Shown here: positions 33,828-44,329 of the stretch, one piece after another
How positions within the stretch are numbered: position 1 is the first letter of the stretch
How the letters are laid out: each line of letters opens with the position of its first letter
Assembly (NCBI GenBank): GCA_011037195.1
Contig: JAAEAF010001117.1
Coordinates: 62,001 to 126,000, forward strand
Source: Triatoma infestans
Lineage: Eukaryota > Arthropoda > Insecta > Hemiptera > Reduviidae
Direction: 5' to 3'
DNA length: 64,000 nt
Program-made: the position numbers and the translations under genes
Notes under the pieces: generated by a model
What the model was told of the DNA's origin: nothing
Database searches by the model: none
The model's input: only the letters and a program-made list of their open reading frames with translations

Positions 33828-34157
33828 TTATTGTTTTTCAATTTTACAAAATACAAGGATCACTTGTAAAAGTTTCAGTCCACAAAATATTTTTTCATGT
33901 CTTTTTATCAAAAACAAAATACAATTATGATTTTGCAAAAAATTATGTAATTTACAAGGATATTCCTTAATCACCTCTTCTGAATGTTTCAATCCACAGA
34001 ACACACACTGTACACACTTATTTTTTATTTTTATAAACCCATTTGCAGCCAATAATCGAGAGCTAAAATTACAGGAGTTTCTAAAAGTACCTTCTCTTAC
34101 GTTGGCACTACTAAAATCAACTTTTAATTGGTTTTGAACCAACCAATTAGCTAACAT
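33828..34157 (-). CDS. BIR-like zinc-domain protein
   Basis: An intact 109-codon frame lies between the two convergent polymerase pseudogenes. REGTF, LLAANGFIK, CVFCGLK and LHNFLQNHNC follow the order of a baculoviral IAP repeat (R..TF, LA.AGF, CxxC, H...C). The His-Cys spacing is one residue longer than the classical H-x6-C. BIR proteins bind zinc and can inhibit caspases; whether this one does cannot be told. There is no RING domain. It is probably cargo of the virus-like element. It could also be a chance survivor, or the frame could extend through a lost exon. Confidence 0.5.
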   Translation of the reverse strand: MLANWLVQNQLKVDFSSANVREGTFRNSCNFSSRLLAANGFIKIKNKCVQCVFCGLKHSEEVIKEYPCKLHNFLQNHNCILFLIKRHEKIFCGLKLLQVILVFCKIEKQ

Positions 34158-34286
34158 TTTGCTGGATTGTAGAGCACATTTAAATTTACCCTCATTATGC
34201 TAGCCGCATTTCGAAGTCACATAGGAGCGAAATGAAGATAGAGATTTTATGTTGGGACAGCCAAAATCCTACTATATAAATAACAA

Positions 34287-37080
34287 TTAGTTTACACTAT
34301 TTAAAAAGTGTCCTACCGCTCGTGTACTGACCCTATCTGTCAAAATCCACCGTTTAGTATCCCATGGACATAAAGAAACTTTATTTTGTTCAATAGTTAT
34401 CATATTGTGTAGCTTAGATCTAAACATTATCATTGAATTTCTTTTAGCTTCATTTGATAGCAAACATACGAAATAATCATTAAATTCAATTGATCGTTTT
34501 AAAACATCTTTCTTCACACCTTTAGCCTTTTTTATTATTTTACTATTGTATAATTGAAGTGCATACATTTTTGGGCGGAGTCAAATAAATTCCGTGATTA
34601 TTTATGCAGCGGCCTCATCCTTAAATTTACAGTTTTAAATAGTTCTGAATAACAACGATGATCTGGCGGATAATTAGACAAATCAAGATAATGACTCATC
34701 TGTAACATATCATCAAATAAATCCTCGATAGTGATTAAATATACAAACGAATCAGTATCCATATAACACAAGCGGATATTAGGACCATAAAAAGGAATCA
34801 TAAAAGGAACCGCAAAATGGTATTGGTACATGTGAAATTTCAACAAGTCTAGTACACTTAAGCCAATGTATATCGGCTTGCAAAATAAGATATTACTTTT
34901 CGCTAAGTGAATAGCGGCTAGTGATTGATCATAAATGACCCAATCTAAACAGTTAGGTTGAGCTATTAATTTTTCTAACTTGTATTGGATAAAGTTTGAG
35001 AGATATTCTACTGCGTATGTTTTCCATAGTTTTTCCAAACACGGAATTACTAAACAATTTATGAAGGTCATTTTTGAATTCATTTGTTGCCTTTTATCTC
35101 AACTCCGTATTATGATGAATATATGTCGCCAACCATTGGTGACTGTTTAAACTGTAAAACTCTATTGATTCGCATTATATGTAAACCACGTTTTACTGCC
35201 TATTTTAATATCATATAATGGCACACATAGTTCTTACTGGGATGGAAATAAGTCGTTAATTTAATTTGTCCATCAATTTTAATATTCTCCGCCAAGAATG
35301 GTAGATCATTGTGAGCATTGTGGAGTTTATCTGGATAATCAATATCAACATCGAATATATATCCAAATTCATCGAACTCACCCAATGAATTAAGATTTAC
35401 ACTTTTCGGGTCAACCCACTTGAAACCTCCGTATGGTAAGTATGTATTCATAGCATAACCATATAAATTTTTACAATCTTGGTAAGCTATAAATGTTGAA
35501 GGTAACGAGGGATTGTAATCTTTAAGGTACTTATTATTGCCCTCAGCATATCTGTGTGACACTTGACATATCACACCTCTTATTCCACTCTCTATCATTA
35601 AAATTTGGTTATAATCAGTGAGTAGCTCAAGTCTACATTGAGTGCGTCTGAGCATTGCATCCCAAGACAATCCTGGCAATGTAAAATAATGAGCTGGATC
35701 TAGTTTATGAGAGTGAATTGTTACTGTCCGGAAATGTTCAAAAATATCGGATAGAAGTAATACATCTATCTTTAAATATAAGTCACTATAGTCGCCGAGA
35801 GTGTTGCACGAAAAAGTATCCCAAACATTGAAGGCGTGTTGATAATCGTCTTTATCGATACCCTCTCCCTTGAGAGTGCTATAAAATGCCTCTCTTGGAG
35901 GTAATGAAGTTTCTTGTAGTTTATCCCAACATGAAATATATTAATAGGGAAAAACCCTTTCTACCCCTTCTACCCTTTCTACATACTAGGTGTAACGTAT
36001 GAGGATCAAAGAATTTTGTGGTTTCAACCAAATGTAAGATTCTTAGCTATTAATTTCATTATGGCTTATTTAATTTCATTCGGTTTGAAATCGTCTTAGT
36101 GAAAGAGATGTATTTTTCTCCAATAGTTGGGATAACTGTAATGTCATTGTCATCATATCCGAGTTCCCTAGTTATAAAGTGTGAATCATAGCCATTCAAA
36201 ATATTGCAAAAGGCGGGTAAAAAATTAAGTCTTTTACACAATAAGTTACAACTATTATGTGCCGGGTCTCTATATACCCCAGAAATATGTGAATGATACT
36301 TCACCTTTATATCTTCATCAGTAAAAGGTTTGTCACACATGTAACAAACCAACTCACATGTAACACACATGTAACTCAAGAGTAATCTTCCTCTTCTTGA
36401 GGAGTAAGAGGATTAATGGGGCTGTGAAGACCGTAGAGATCGTGAACTAGTTCCGCAATTTTCAAACACACCTTTTGGCTGCGTTAGGTCCTCTTATATA
36501 TGCACAGTTCTGTTGGAAGATTATGATCAACCGCTTTTACCTCATCATTTATTTTCACATATATATACCAAAACTCATTCGGGTATGTAAATGTGAGGCT
36601 ATAGTATACGACTGTTCAGGGTAAAGTCTACAGGTATCTACCGTTTCTAAGATAGTTTCAAAATCCTGATAAACCAACTGGAACCCGTTGGATATAGCCT
36701 CCGTGTTCAAATTCTACATAAGGTTTTTTTATTGGTAACTCCACCCGAGAAGTTTATGTATTTAACATAATTGCTTATGCTCCTGATAACGAGCTTCACC
36801 ATTATACCGTTTATCAAAATGAGTAAAACAATCTTTTACATATAAATTTTGAATTGTGATGATTTGAGATTTGCCTACCAACAAGCCTATTAAAATTTTT
36901 GATATTGATATAGTGATAATTATTTTCAGAGTTCAATAGTAACGGATCACGATGATCATCTAATCTACACTAACAACTTTAAGAGGATATACTTGTTCAT
37001 TTTCATCCAAACTAAAAATATTGATGGAAATGTTATTAATGGATTCAAATTTTTTCATATAGATAAGAAACGAGGGTTAC
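34287..37080 (-). pseudogene. protein-primed DNA polymerase B, copy 2 (broken, inverted)
   Basis: It has the same domain order as copy 1 but on the minus strand, so the two C-termini face each other. N-terminal exonuclease region (KKPYVEFEHGGYIQR, QDFETILE) at about 36,640-36,745; endonuclease VII-like CYMC ... CNLLC at about 36,230-36,345; NGYDSHFI near 36,180; LPGLSWDAMLRRTQC near 35,635-35,680; YQDCKNLYGYAM near 35,450-35,490; YMDTDSF near 34,750-34,770; KKAKGVKKDVLK near 34,505-34,540, ending at 34,287 with an AVGHF-type motif. The fragments are separated by stops and frameshifts. Protein similarity to copy 1 is high but clearly diverged, so this is not a recent inverted duplication. Confidence 0.85.
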
Positions 37081-37084
37081 TATA

Positions 37085-37430
37085 CTTCCAACTACAATGG
37101 TTTCAACTACTTTGGTGGAGGGAGTTATAGAGAAAAACAGTGTTTTATTGTTTTTTTTATTTTTATTTTGTTAATAATATACAACATAATTTACACACAA
37201 AGTACAATCCTTTCTTTGTTTTTACTTGGAGTAGTTTTAAGTCCATCCAATTTAAATTTTATTTTATAATTTAAATCTACATTTCCACATTCTATTTCTT
37301 TTTCTAACCAATAATTGGATATGTACAATGTCCCTATATTTTCGGAATGACAGAAATTTCCTCATTTTGTTTTAAATACACATTACGCAATCATTTGTAA
37401 TTAAGTGTTAATCGGTCGCCAGAAGAGACA
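37085..37430 (-). other. spacer with a short open frame
   Basis: About 37,195-37,355 is open on the minus strand (YISNYWLEKEIECGNVDLNY, then KFKLDGLKTTPSKN). The length and position suggest a second small gene of the virus-like element. I do not recognise it and see no start codon. Confidence 0.3.
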
Positions 37431-38780
37431 ACATGGGCTCTTACAAAGTTTTTATTTTTTCTCAGCTCTACGGAAGAAAAGTAAAACCTACTAACGAACG
37501 ATTATTAGAACACTTGGACAATTAAATTACAAATATTGGTGACATTAATTATACTGAAGGTGAGCAGTTACTAGAAAGTTGTAATTAATTATTTGTTCCA
37601 ATTACAGACCGGTTTTGCGACAATATAATGCTTGTTAAAATATGTGCTTTGGAAGACTGTGATGGAGATGGAAAAACCTAATTGTTAAAAAGGAAATTTG
37701 TGGCTCTTTTAACAGTTATCTCCGAGGGAAATTCGGTAAATTTGTTTGTGCGAGACATGGTGTTAAAGCCAAACTTCCTTTTTTACTAGAAAGCAAGAAC
37801 CAGATGGCTAAAGGTGTCGAAATAGCAATTGGAGAAGAACGTTTAGGAAATATTTACAAAAAATATAACAACCCAGTAAGTATACCATACATAGTCGAGC
37901 TGTCAGATGTTACATTGGAGAATTTACTGGAAAAATTTCAAGACTTATTAAACCAACTAATAAAGGAAGATTACTACCTAATGGATTTGGATATAACACA
38001 GGACTTTTCTGTAATATTTAATAAAACAGAAATGGGTAGTTATTTAACCAATAATTTTAACTTTAGCTACCAAGGAGAGTATAACAACGATTGTAATGTA
38101 ATTGTGGATAGCGATAAAACAGTTGGTAAGGATTGTTTATCTTGGTTAACTTCTAACGCAAGAGTTGAAATATACAATAGTTTAGTGTTCAAATAACAAG
38201 TTCGGGCGTTAATAAGAAAATCGGTAACCATATTATAGATTTTATAAATTGTCCGGATACAAGATTAAAAGAAACATTTTTTTCTACTTCTGCCAAAGAA
38301 CATGGTATTACAAGATTAGGAGCTACAATTTATAACTACTGTATTGAAAATTATTACGAAGCAACGGACGATATGTACAACTCTCTGGAATACTGTTTAT
38401 CTCTATTGGAAAGTAGAAGTTATTTCCGTCAAGCTCCAATGTATTCTGTTTCTTTTGCAAAGATGTGGACAAGGCTAACAGACAATCTACAAAACAGTTG
38501 TTATCTTGTATTTAATAATTTCTTACAGTATGTATATTGGGTGAATAAGAACACATGAATGTTGAGGTATACAGTTAAACCTACCAGAAAATACCAAGAA
38601 CAGGGAAAAAATGATAAATTATATTATTTCGGCATTTAGTTTTAACTCTCTACCAATTAATTATATAGAGATTGTAAAAGATTGTGGAAACAAAGATATT
38701 ATACAGATTGTGCAAAAACGTTACATTAAAGTTGGGGAAACTTGGAGAGAAAGGTGGATACCAAAAGACCTAAGAAATTA
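37431..38780 (+). pseudogene. unidentified virus-like gene, broken
   Basis: A protein-like signal runs through three frames: KVKPTNERLLEHLDN near 37,477-37,525; KAKLPFLLESKNQMAKGVEI near 37,764-37,823, then an open frame to 38,196 containing YYLMDLDITQDF; a second frame 38,187-38,558 with NCPDTRLKETF, GITRLGATIYNY and NSLEYCLSLLES; and a third, 38,611-38,780, with IISAFSFNSLPINYIEIVKD. Codon use is AT-rich like the polymerase genes, unlike the GC-richer gypsy sequence that follows. The MDLDITQD and TRLxATIYNY blocks faintly recall plasmid-type replication initiators, but I cannot support that call. It is read in the opposite direction to polymerase copy 2. Confidence 0.55.
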
Positions 38781-39558
38781 TAAATGGGGAATCACCTTCT
38801 CGGGCGATGAGAAAGAGCAAACACTCTGCTCCTTCCTAGCCGATGTAGAAGACAGAAGAGTAGCGCGAGGCATTACAAAGAAGAGCTCTTCCAGTCTGCA
38901 AGCGATCTGTTTCGGGGCACTGCACTAGTTTGGTACAGGACAAAGCGAGACGCTATATCTTCATGGTATGAGCTTGCCCAACTCCTGCGGCAAACCTTCT
39001 TAGACGCAGACTATGATAATAGGCTGATGGAAGAAATAAGAAGGCGGACGGACACAAGATCCCGAAGAACACCCAACGATATATATCGCGAAAATGCGAG
39101 CTCTCTTCTCCAGGTTATCTTCACCGTTGTCAGCGAAAGAACAATTGGACATCATTCAAAGGAACGTAAAAAGGGAATACCGTGCTCTATTGCCTTTGAC
39201 CGTCTTCAACTCGGTTACAGAGCTAGAAGAGGTACTGAGGAGATTAGAAGTTGGGGCAACACTAGCAGCAAGATATGAGGAGCCACCAACCAGAGGTTCA
39301 ATGGAGCCGGACCTTGCTTATAGAGGCCCTCGCAGCCGTCAGCCGAAAGTAAGTTTAGCGGAGATCCCAACTACGAGCCGTAGTTCCTCATCGGAACCTA
39401 AGAGAACGCTATCTGTCATCAGATGTTGGAAGTGCCACAAAGCAGGACACACTCAACGTGTATGTCCACTAAAGAAAGAGAGCCTTCCACAAACCCAAGA
39501 AGATCGCTGTCCTAATTGCACCGCCAAGCCGGGAAATTCCGGGACCGGCCGAGTTTAA
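38781..39558 (+). pseudogene. Ty3/gypsy Gag, 5'-truncated and frameshifted
   Basis: It begins mid-capsid with KWGITFSGDEK, then continues LFxGTALVWYRTKR ... ELAQLLRQTFLDADYDNRLMEE. A frame change near 39,065-39,095 leads to RALFSRLSSPLSAKEQLDII and FNSVTELEEVLRRLEVGA. The nucleocapsid knuckle CWKCHKAGHTQRVC (CX2CX4HX4C) is at 39,426-39,467. The frame ends at 39,556-39,558. The N-terminal third of Gag, the 5' LTR and the primer binding site are absent. The preceding virus-like gene is joined in frame (see findings). Confidence 0.85.
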
Positions 39559-41240
39559 ATGGGCAAAACTCGAGCCGTCGGCACAAGCCCACAACAGAAG
39601 CAGAATGGAGAGAACGGGTTGCGGGGCCAAGGTAAAGTTCGTCCCCTTCTCCAAGCCGCAAAACATAAAAATGGAAGACCACACATTCCAGTGACCATGT
39701 TTGGCTTAAGGTTCACTGGACTGCTGGGCTCTGGAGCGAGCAGATCGCTAATAGGAGGACCAGGCTGGGCAAGACTGCGCGAGTTGAGGCAGAGACTAAG
39801 AAAGGACGCGGACGTAACTGTTACTACAGCAAATGGAGCTCGATGCCAAGTCTTGGGAGCCGTGGAGATTCCAGTAGAATTGGCAGGATAAATTAAAGTC
39901 ATCGACTTTCTAGTAGTACCGTAGCTGGTGAATGCTCTTATTCTGGGGGTCGACTTCTGGGGGACGATGAGTATCGCACCCGACCTCAAGAACAAGAGAT
40001 GGGCTCTCAGCGAAGAGGTCGAAGGAACCTCGGAAGATGGATTCATAGAAGCGGCATTGGTCGAGAGAGCGGACCTTACTCCCGAGCAAGAAGAAAGAGT
40101 AGAGCAGTTGTTAAAGCAGTGGAAGAAGGAGCCATCCCCTATCTTAGGTAGTACCAATTTGGTTGAACACCGCATAGATACTGGAGATCCGGCCCCAATA
40201 AAGCAAAGATACTATCCCGTATCCCCTGCCATTCAAGCGGTTATTAATGAGGAGCTGGATAAAATGTTAGCGGAAGGAATTGTGGAACGCAGTTCCAGCC
40301 CATGGTCATCTCCTGTGGTCATAGTCAAAACACCGGAAGGAAAGTACAGATTCTGCGTAGACTACAGAAAGCTAAATGCAGTGACCAAAAAAGACACTAC
40401 CCCCATACCATATGTTAGCCAGATTTTTGATCAACTGCGAGGAGCTAAGTACTTGTCTTCCTTTGATCTAAAGTCTGCTTATTGGCAAATTAGGGTAGCA
40501 GAAAAAGACCGCGAGAAAACGGCTTTTACGGTCCCTGAAAGGGGTCTGTTTTCCAGTTTATTCGCATGCCATTTGGTCTGCACAACAGTCCAGCAACTTG
40601 GCAGCGTGTAATGGACCGAATAATTGGAGCAGAGCTAGCTCCGAAAGTCTTCGTATATCTTGATGATATAATTGTTGTAACTTCAGACATTGAGGACCAT
40701 CTGACAATTCTCGGAGAGGTGCTGGAAAGATTGCAACAGGCTGGTCTGGTAATCAACTGGGAGAAGACGCAACTCTGCAGAAGCGAATTACGCTATCTGG
40801 GCTACGTCGTGGATAAGAACGGCCTTCATGTAGATCCGGATAAAGTAGATTCTATTCTTAACTTCCCCCAACCTAGAACAGTACGTCAGGTTAGAAGATT
40901 CTTGGGGCTTGCCTCCTGGTATCGGCGATTTGTACCTCATTTCTCGTCAGTCAGTGCACCTCTGTCAGATCTACTAAGAAAGAAGAAAAGATGGAACTGG
41001 GGAGAAGAGCAAAGCCGCGCATTCACGAAGTTAAAAGAGATCCTAATTTCTGCTCCAGTCCTTACCTGTCCAGACTTCTCCCGTCCTTTTATTCTGCAAA
41101 CTGACGCCTCAGATTCAGGCCTAGGAGCAATCCTGGCCCAGATCTTTGAAGATGGTGAGAAACCTATCGCCTATGCTAGCCGTTCACTCTCCAAAAATGA
41201 AAAAAAACTTCTCCACTACTGACAAAGAATGTTTAGCTAA
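39559..41240 (+). pseudogene. Ty3/gypsy Pol fragment (protease, RT, start of RNase H)
   Basis: The protease-like block reads GLLGSGASRSLIG at about 39,718-39,756, where the catalytic Asp of D(S/T)GA is Gly. The reverse transcriptase follows from VEHRIDTGDPAPIKQRYYPV (40,162-40,221): SSPWSSPVVIVKT, FCVDYRKLNAVT, LSSFDLKSAYWQI. A frame slip at about 40,545-40,565 lies just before MPFGLHNSPATWQRVM. The active site VYLDDIIVV is intact at 40,655-40,681. RNase H starts with LQTDASDSGLGAILA and stops at about 41,240 (TTDKECLA in the shifted frame). Most of RNase H, integrase and the 3' LTR are missing. The G-rich minisatellite follows immediately. Confidence 0.9.
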
Positions 41241-41530
41241 GTGGGTGTGGATAAGTGGGTGTGGCTTAAGTGCTCGTCGCGTTTGATGATTGGTCGACGG
41301 GAAAGTGGTGGGGATAAGTGGGCGTGGCCTAAGTGCTCATCCAGTTCTATGATTTGTTAGTTGGGAGAGGGGTGGGGGTAAGAGGTCATGGATTGGGTAG
41401 GAGGTGGAGAGGGGAGGGAGCGGTCAAGGCCGTAATTAAAGGGGGCCGGAGGTGAGGGGAAAGTTGCCACTCAAAAAGGTGTGCCAGAACCGCCATTTCT
41501 CCCCTACTGTGTAGGTCGCGGTGGACCGAG
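41241..41530 (+). repeat. G-rich minisatellite-like region
   Basis: Two units resembling GTGG(T/G)GATAAGTGGG(T/C)GTGGC(T/C)TAAGTGCTC, about 73 bases apart (41,246-41,273 and 41,309-41,338), are followed by strongly purine-rich sequence (GGGAGAGGGGTGGGGGTAAG, GGAGGTGGAGAGGGGAGGG). Multiple G runs on the plus strand could form quadruplexes. The composition is unlike its surroundings. Confidence 0.7.
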
Positions 41531-41870
41531 GCTTGCCATTCCTTTTATCAGTCTAATCTAATGTAATTGAACTAATTACAAATTTGAAGAAAATCGGTTG
41601 ATTAACAGTGCGACTTTACAGAATAGGTTTTTGAGTTTTTGGAAAATTGTAGAACATAACTTTTAGGTACTTCTACCCCAACTACCTGTATATTTATGTC
41701 GGGAAAACTGAGTTAAACTTTGAAATTTAATGCTAATTCATCATTTTTTAGTACTAACAGCAGAATGGAAGCAAATATTGGGAAAGGGTAGGTTATTTTA
41801 ACTTTTAGTGTCTATTAAAAAAATATATTTTATTACTATATTACATTTTTCTTAACACAATAGATTGACA
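41531..41870 (+). other. intergenic, with one copy of the TTTGAAGAAAATCG repeat
   Basis: 41,580-41,650 (ACAAATTTGAAGAAAATCGG, TACAGAATAGGTTTTTGAGT) matches the dispersed repeat concentrated in the PIGO introns (58,870 and 59,655). No gene is supported. Confidence 0.6.
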
Positions 41871-41871
41871 C

Positions 41872-42650
41872 AGGGGGGGGTACTCAGACCCAGGCACTGC
41901 AGCCTACCCGTTGAGGCTTATTGTGCCAACCCTTCAATACCTAGTAGAGGAAGCCCCCTCTTCATGAGGTCCAGAACCTTCCCCAGTCCCTTCTTGGAGT
42001 ACGATTTCCTCTGGCCTCAACGTGCCGAAGATCTCTTACCGTAATCTGCAGATCGCAACGCAATCAAGTAGCAGGTGAGAGGCCGTCTCCTCCTCCTCCT
42101 GACACAGTCTACACAAGGGCTCCGAATCAACCAATCCCACCTCGTGCAGATGTTTCTTGAACCTGCTGTGCTCTGTAAACAGGCCCGTTATCAGACAAAT
42201 CTGATACCTGCTTAAACCCAGGGTCTCTCTGGTTCTTCTTCTGCACAGTTCTGGCAGGACCATTTTGCCGTGTTTTGCCCCAGTACTTAGCCTCCAGTGA
42301 CGATTATGTCCTCTCCGAGTCCATTCTCTCAGATACGCCTTCGCCATACTTTTGGCTATTCCCAGAACAAGTTCCGGCCCACAAAAAGGAGTATTCACGC
42401 CATTCCTGACCAGTTGGTCGGCTAGTTCATTGCCTTTAATCACCTTGTGTCCTGGCACCCATACCAGCCGCACTTTGTTGTGCCGGGACAACGCCTCCAG
42501 GGAGTCTCTACGCTCCCTAACTAGGGAAGAAGTGATTTGAATGCCCCAAGTGCCTTCAGTGCAGCCTGGCTGTCCGAGAAGATGCATATCTCTCTATTCC
42601 TAGAGTCCATACGCAAGTTCTTCTCAGCACAGATCTTGATTGCATAACAC
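41872..42650 (-). pseudogene. RNase H LINE C-terminal half
   Basis: Minus strand: EICIFSDSQAALKALGA at about 42,550-42,600 (RNase H third motif), VWVPGHKVIKGNELADQL (last motif with the Asp retained) at about 42,410-42,465, PELVLGIAKS, then a zinc tail CRLCQEEEETASHLLLDC at about 42,055-42,110. The 3' UTR runs to a G/C tract near 41,872. A frame change lies near 42,570. The element lacks its endonuclease and reverse transcriptase. Confidence 0.85.
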
Positions 42651-43036
42651 AAAAACTAAGTGAATATGTAGATAGATTTTTCAAATGTATTGGTAAAATC
42701 GTTCCAGCTTGTTTAGACCTGTAACAAAGAACAAAATTCATTGTGATTAACAGAGATGTGTGTAGCTGGCGGTATTACAAGAAATTTGTGCATGGCCACT
42801 GACCGTGGATCCTAAGTGCCTTTAAAATAGACCATGAATAATTTGGTCTTTATCTTAGGTTCATTGTCATCAATGTCTGAATTGTCCGTGGTGTCTGTTT
42901 CATCATCCGAATCTGAATCAATGAAGTCAGAGGACTCACTGGATTCCGTGGCATCAGAATCGTCAGCAAGGGGTGGATGAACATTCAAGTTTGGCTGGTT
43001 ATCACATGGAAAATCTGAAGAACAGTAATACGTACA
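42651..43036. other. intergenic; acidic open frame of unknown origin
   Basis: About 42,812-43,036 is open on the minus strand and encodes an Asp/Ser-rich acidic segment (SDATESSESSDFIDSD). Its apparent start lies inside the mariner terminal repeat, so the frame predates the insertion or is accidental. It is not recognised. Confidence 0.3.
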
Positions 43037-43038
43037 TA

Positions 43039-43897
43039 CAAGGTTCATTCAATAAGTAATGAGACAAAATACTGTAGTTCAGAAACGGTTTGTTCAATTA
43101 ATAAAATAGTTTCCAGTGCGTCAAGTTGGCATCCTTGTTTTATCATCAGCTGTTCGAAAGAGATTTGGTAAGCGTAACCTCAAATGCATTCAGTTAACAA
43201 TGGCGAGTACGCTCGAGCATTGCACATCGGAAGAACAACGCTCAGTGATTGATTTTTAGTTGCAGAAGGTATCAAAGGTAGTGAAAAGAATGGTTGAAAG
43301 TGTACGGGAATAATTGTTTGAACCGTTCAAACGTTTACAAAAGGGTAGAACAGTCTACAAAGTGGCCTGTGGCGAACAAAGAAGTGGACGACCGGTTGAA
43401 GTTGCAACTTTCTCCCTCAAATCTCGCATTAACCGTTAATTAAGGACCAACAGGCGTATTACTGTTGAAATGATAGCTGAAGTGTTGGGAATTGACCATA
43501 ACATTATTCAGAATAAGTTGCGGTACAAGAAAGCTTGTGCGAGATGAGGTTTTAGGACACTTAAGGATGCCCACAAAGAAACACTTCAAAAAGTGGGGTG
43601 GGAGATTCTTCCACATACCTCCTACAGCCGCAACCTCGCCCCGGGAAACATGTTCTACGTGGAAAACATTTTCAATCCAATGTAGAAGTTAAAAATCAGG
43701 TGCAAAAAGTGGCTTCGAGATCAACCCAAGGAATTTTATGCCAGAGAGGCATACACAAATTAAGAAGTACGATGGGACAAATGTATAAATGTTGCTGGAG
43801 GACTATGTTTGAAAAGTAGCCAAAGTTTTGTATTAATTAAATACAAATCGTTCTTGAGCTACAACGATTTGTCTCGTTACTTATTGAATGAACCTCG
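43039..43897 (+). mobile_element. mariner element, internally deleted
   Basis: The terminal inverted repeats start CAAGGTTCATTCAATAAGTA (left) and, read inward on the minus strand, CGAGGTTCATTCAATAAGTA (right): about 27 bases with two mismatches. A TA lies on each side (43,037-43,038 and 43,898-43,899). The transposase relic starts at 43,200 (HCTSEEQRSVIDF then a stop), and continues ERSGRPVEVAT-type, RITVEMIAEVLGI and WEILPHTSYS segments to an FYARGIHKLRS-like C-terminus at about 43,819. The part carrying the first catalytic Asp region is deleted between about 43,585 and 43,595, so it is non-autonomous. Confidence 0.9.
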
Positions 43898-43899
43898 TA

Positions 43900-44329
43900 C
43901 ATATATAAAAAAATATGTATTGATCTGTATCTGTTTTTTTATCTAAATCTGAAAGCTGTAAATTAAAATAAAATGTCAGTATGTTAAAAAGTACATATTT
44001 TGATGTCTCCTAAGTATGGGGAAAAAAATTGGTGTGAAACACTCACACAACTTTCTGTTACCCCTTTTAGTACATTAGTCTACTAATCTTGGCAGATAGA
44101 GAAGTGATGATTATATTATAGCCCAGTAGAGCGCTCTACAAACACTGAACCAACTACATACAACATTTGAAATTAACGCCACAAATTCTCGTACAACTAT
44201 TCAAAATAATAATCGTTTTGAAATAAATGTAATTCGTTTCTTTGAAGCTAGCATACCAAAGTTTGAAGGAAATCAATGTCGTCGTTTTCTGGAAAAATTG
44301 TAATAAAAAACTCGAATTTCTATTCTGTA
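43900..44329. other. AT-rich intergenic sequence
   Basis: It holds GTGTGAAACACTCACACAAC at 44,033-44,052, the clearest copy of the short dispersed motif. No gene is supported. Confidence 0.5.

Noticed and set aside
33700..34280. Long terminal or inverted repeat linking the two polymerase copies
   Set aside because: The 600 bases between them show no long self-complementarity by eye. The inverted symmetry is at protein level only.
42812..43036. Acidic Asp/Ser-rich open frame
   Set aside because: Its start lies in the mariner terminal repeat and low-complexity acidic frames arise easily, so I did not call it a gene.
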